From an uncultured Verrucomicrobiota bacterium (GTDB lineage: Bacteria > Verrucomicrobiota > Verrucomicrobiia > Limisphaerales > JADLHS01), in the NCBI GenBank assembly GCA_937894935.1, contig CALAYC010000291.1, positions 1 through 5,449 on the forward strand: a stretch of DNA of 5,449 nucleotides, in the 5' to 3' direction. A program made the position numbers and the translations under genes. This document shows, in pieces, positions 5,449 through 5,449 of the stretch. Within the stretch, counting starts at the first letter, position 1. Every line of letters starts with the position of its first letter. The notes beneath the pieces were generated by a model. The model was given only the letters and a program-made list of their open reading frames with translations, was not told where the DNA came from and did not search any database.

Positions 5449-5449
5449 A

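Noticed and set aside
1..5449. tRNA or rRNA genes, transposases, insertion-sequence ends
   Set aside because: I saw no cloverleaf-like tract, rRNA-like stretch, transposase motif or paired terminal repeats on either strand.

Overview
The window most likely comes from a Verrucomicrobiota bacterium, probably the Pedosphaera/Limisphaerales side of the phylum. This is inferred from four recalled hallmarks, not from a search. They are a secreted protein ending in a thrombospondin-3-like calcium repeat plus a 'FYRV' beta-rich tail, a PduO-type adenosyltransferase with a WATPG variant, a DUF6766 protein, and an intergenic region built from short interspersed repeats. All recognisable genes lie on the + strand.

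Layout. Bases 1-183 are the last 60 codons of a DUF6766-family small membrane protein. Bases 184-523 hold no gene. They carry a strong hairpin just after that stop codon, a GGTGTCA heptamer array, a pyrimidine-rich low-complexity stretch, a CTCACCCCAACCCTCTCCCC-type element and a further repeat-like block. Bases 524-4612 encode a 1362-residue secreted GH13 alpha-amylase-family glycosidase. It has a signal peptide, an N-terminal catalytic barrel with all three catalytic residues, about 720 residues of beta-rich accessory modules, one calcium-binding TSP3-like repeat and the C-terminal tail. Bases 4613-4730 are a short gap with a terminator-like hairpin abutting the next start codon. Bases 4731-5279 encode a complete PduO-type ATP:cob(I)alamin adenosyltransferase. 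Bases 5280-5449 hold a long inverted repeat and a decayed C-terminal fragment of a secreted surface-type protein.

The genes do not look like one pathway. The GH13 enzyme would break down or remodel alpha-glucans outside the cytoplasm. The adenosyltransferase makes the coenzyme form of vitamin B12 in the cytoplasm. They share a strand and are 118 bp apart, but nothing links their functions. I found no clearly new multi-gene system. The points most worth checking are the multi-module GH13 protein and its tail, the conserved-site substitutions in the adenosyltransferase, the hairpins overlapping or abutting both start regions, the repeat mosaic, and the gene remnant at the 3' end.
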